Part shown: positions 63,907-64,000 of the stretch, one piece after another
Layout: each line of letters begins with the position of its first letter
Position numbering within the stretch: the first letter of the stretch is position 1
From: Billgrantia montanilacus
Lineage (GTDB): Bacteria > Pseudomonadota > Gammaproteobacteria > Pseudomonadales > Halomonadaceae
DNA: 64,000 nt
Assembly: GCF_003336675.1 (NCBI RefSeq)
Contig: NZ_QPII01000005.1
Location: 10,776 to 74,775 of the forward strand
Direction: 5' to 3'
The notes under the pieces: model-generated
Databases searched by the model: none
What the model saw: the letters and a program-made list of their open reading frames with translations, nothing else
Told to the model about the DNA's origin: nothing
Position numbers and translations under genes: made by a program

Positions 63907-64000
63907 ATGAAATTTCTGGAGTCTTTTCAATTTGTTAACAAAAAATTCTCGTTCGCATGTGAGAATTGCGGGGATAACTGTGGCGGCTTTTGTGACGATT
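63907..64000 (+). CDS. Start of a Cys-rich protein gene, cut by the window end
   Basis: AAGGAG lies seven bases before the ATG at 63907. The first 31 codons read MKFLESFQFVNKKFSFAC... with CENCGDNCGGFC, a cluster of four Cys that may bind metal. The frame is open to the window end. Function unknown; the region is AT-rich. Confidence 0.5.
   Translation, partial: MKFLESFQFVNKKFSFACENCGDNCGGFCDD

Larger units (their letters stand above)
53015..64000. mobile_element. Integrated P2-like phage-derived element in dusA (right end beyond window)
   Basis: The element begins at the 5' end of dusA with a plus-strand tyrosine integrase. It continues through a long minus-strand set (PrtN-like protein, zinc fingers, gpA-like replicase, Ogr/Delta, RHH-like proteins), an S24 repressor with divergent operators, and cargo genes. 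No terminase, portal, capsid or tail genes and no second copy of the dusA 5' sequence occur before 64000. It may be a P2-like prophage continuing past the window or a reduced satellite. Confidence 0.85.

Overview
The window is high-GC DNA from a gammaproteobacterium. Gene content (copper-type Cus efflux, a Smo-type polyol ABC cluster, dusA, RND pumps) and protein style suggest Halomonadaceae (Halomonas or a close relative); this is inference from the sequence only.

Positions 1-20,300 are rich in metal-handling genes. They hold an L,D-transpeptidase, a cytochrome c with an extreme His/Asp/Gly tract, a small Cys/His-rich secreted protein, an AI-2E family permease, and a four-gene ABC exporter (HlyD adaptor, double ATPase, two ABC-2 permeases). 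A CusRS-type two-component system follows, with a near-perfect CusR/CopR box at 12828-12849. Across that box lie a small secreted protein and the cusCBA-type efflux operon. Its adaptor carries a fused CusF domain, and a separate CusF and a cysteine-poor HMA-like protein follow.

Positions 20,400-25,900 hold a minus-strand set: NUDIX hydrolase, 2OG-Fe(II) oxygenase, PAS histidine kinase, FixJ-type regulator and fatty acid desaturase. A plus-strand zinc-ribbon NUDIX gene lies beside it. Positions 25,881-37,543 form one long co-directional polyol catabolic cluster: SorC-type regulator, ABC importer (binding protein, two permeases, ATPase), HAD phosphatase, sorbitol-type SDR, FrcK-like kinase, mannitol/arabinitol-type dehydrogenase, xylulokinase and transaldolase. 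Import, oxidation to a ketose, phosphorylation and entry into the pentose phosphate pathway are all encoded there. Repeats upstream of the binding-protein gene look like operators.

Positions 37,580-53,085 hold a NIF3-like protein, a secreted fasciclin protein preceded by TGTACA repeats, a 951-residue ACP / acyl-AMP ligase / acyltransferase fusion, a fructosamine-kinase-like protein, a small secreted protein, an alpha/beta hydrolase, an AcrAB-OprM type multidrug pump with a convergent TetR gene, an aspartoacylase-family deacylase, and dusA.

From the 5' end of dusA to the window end lies an integrated element with P2-like replication functions. It has a tyrosine integrase beside dusA, a PrtN-like small protein, a long minus-strand run of small genes, a P2 gpA-like HUH replication endonuclease, an Ogr/Delta zinc finger, ribbon-helix-helix-like proteins, a divergent operator region with two matching 18-bp sites, and an S24-type CI repressor. 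Behind the repressor are an AT-rich membrane-anchored protein of unknown function (the best candidate for undescribed cargo), an SRAP/YedK protein and the start of a Cys-rich gene. No capsid, terminase or tail genes, and no right-hand att site, are inside the window.
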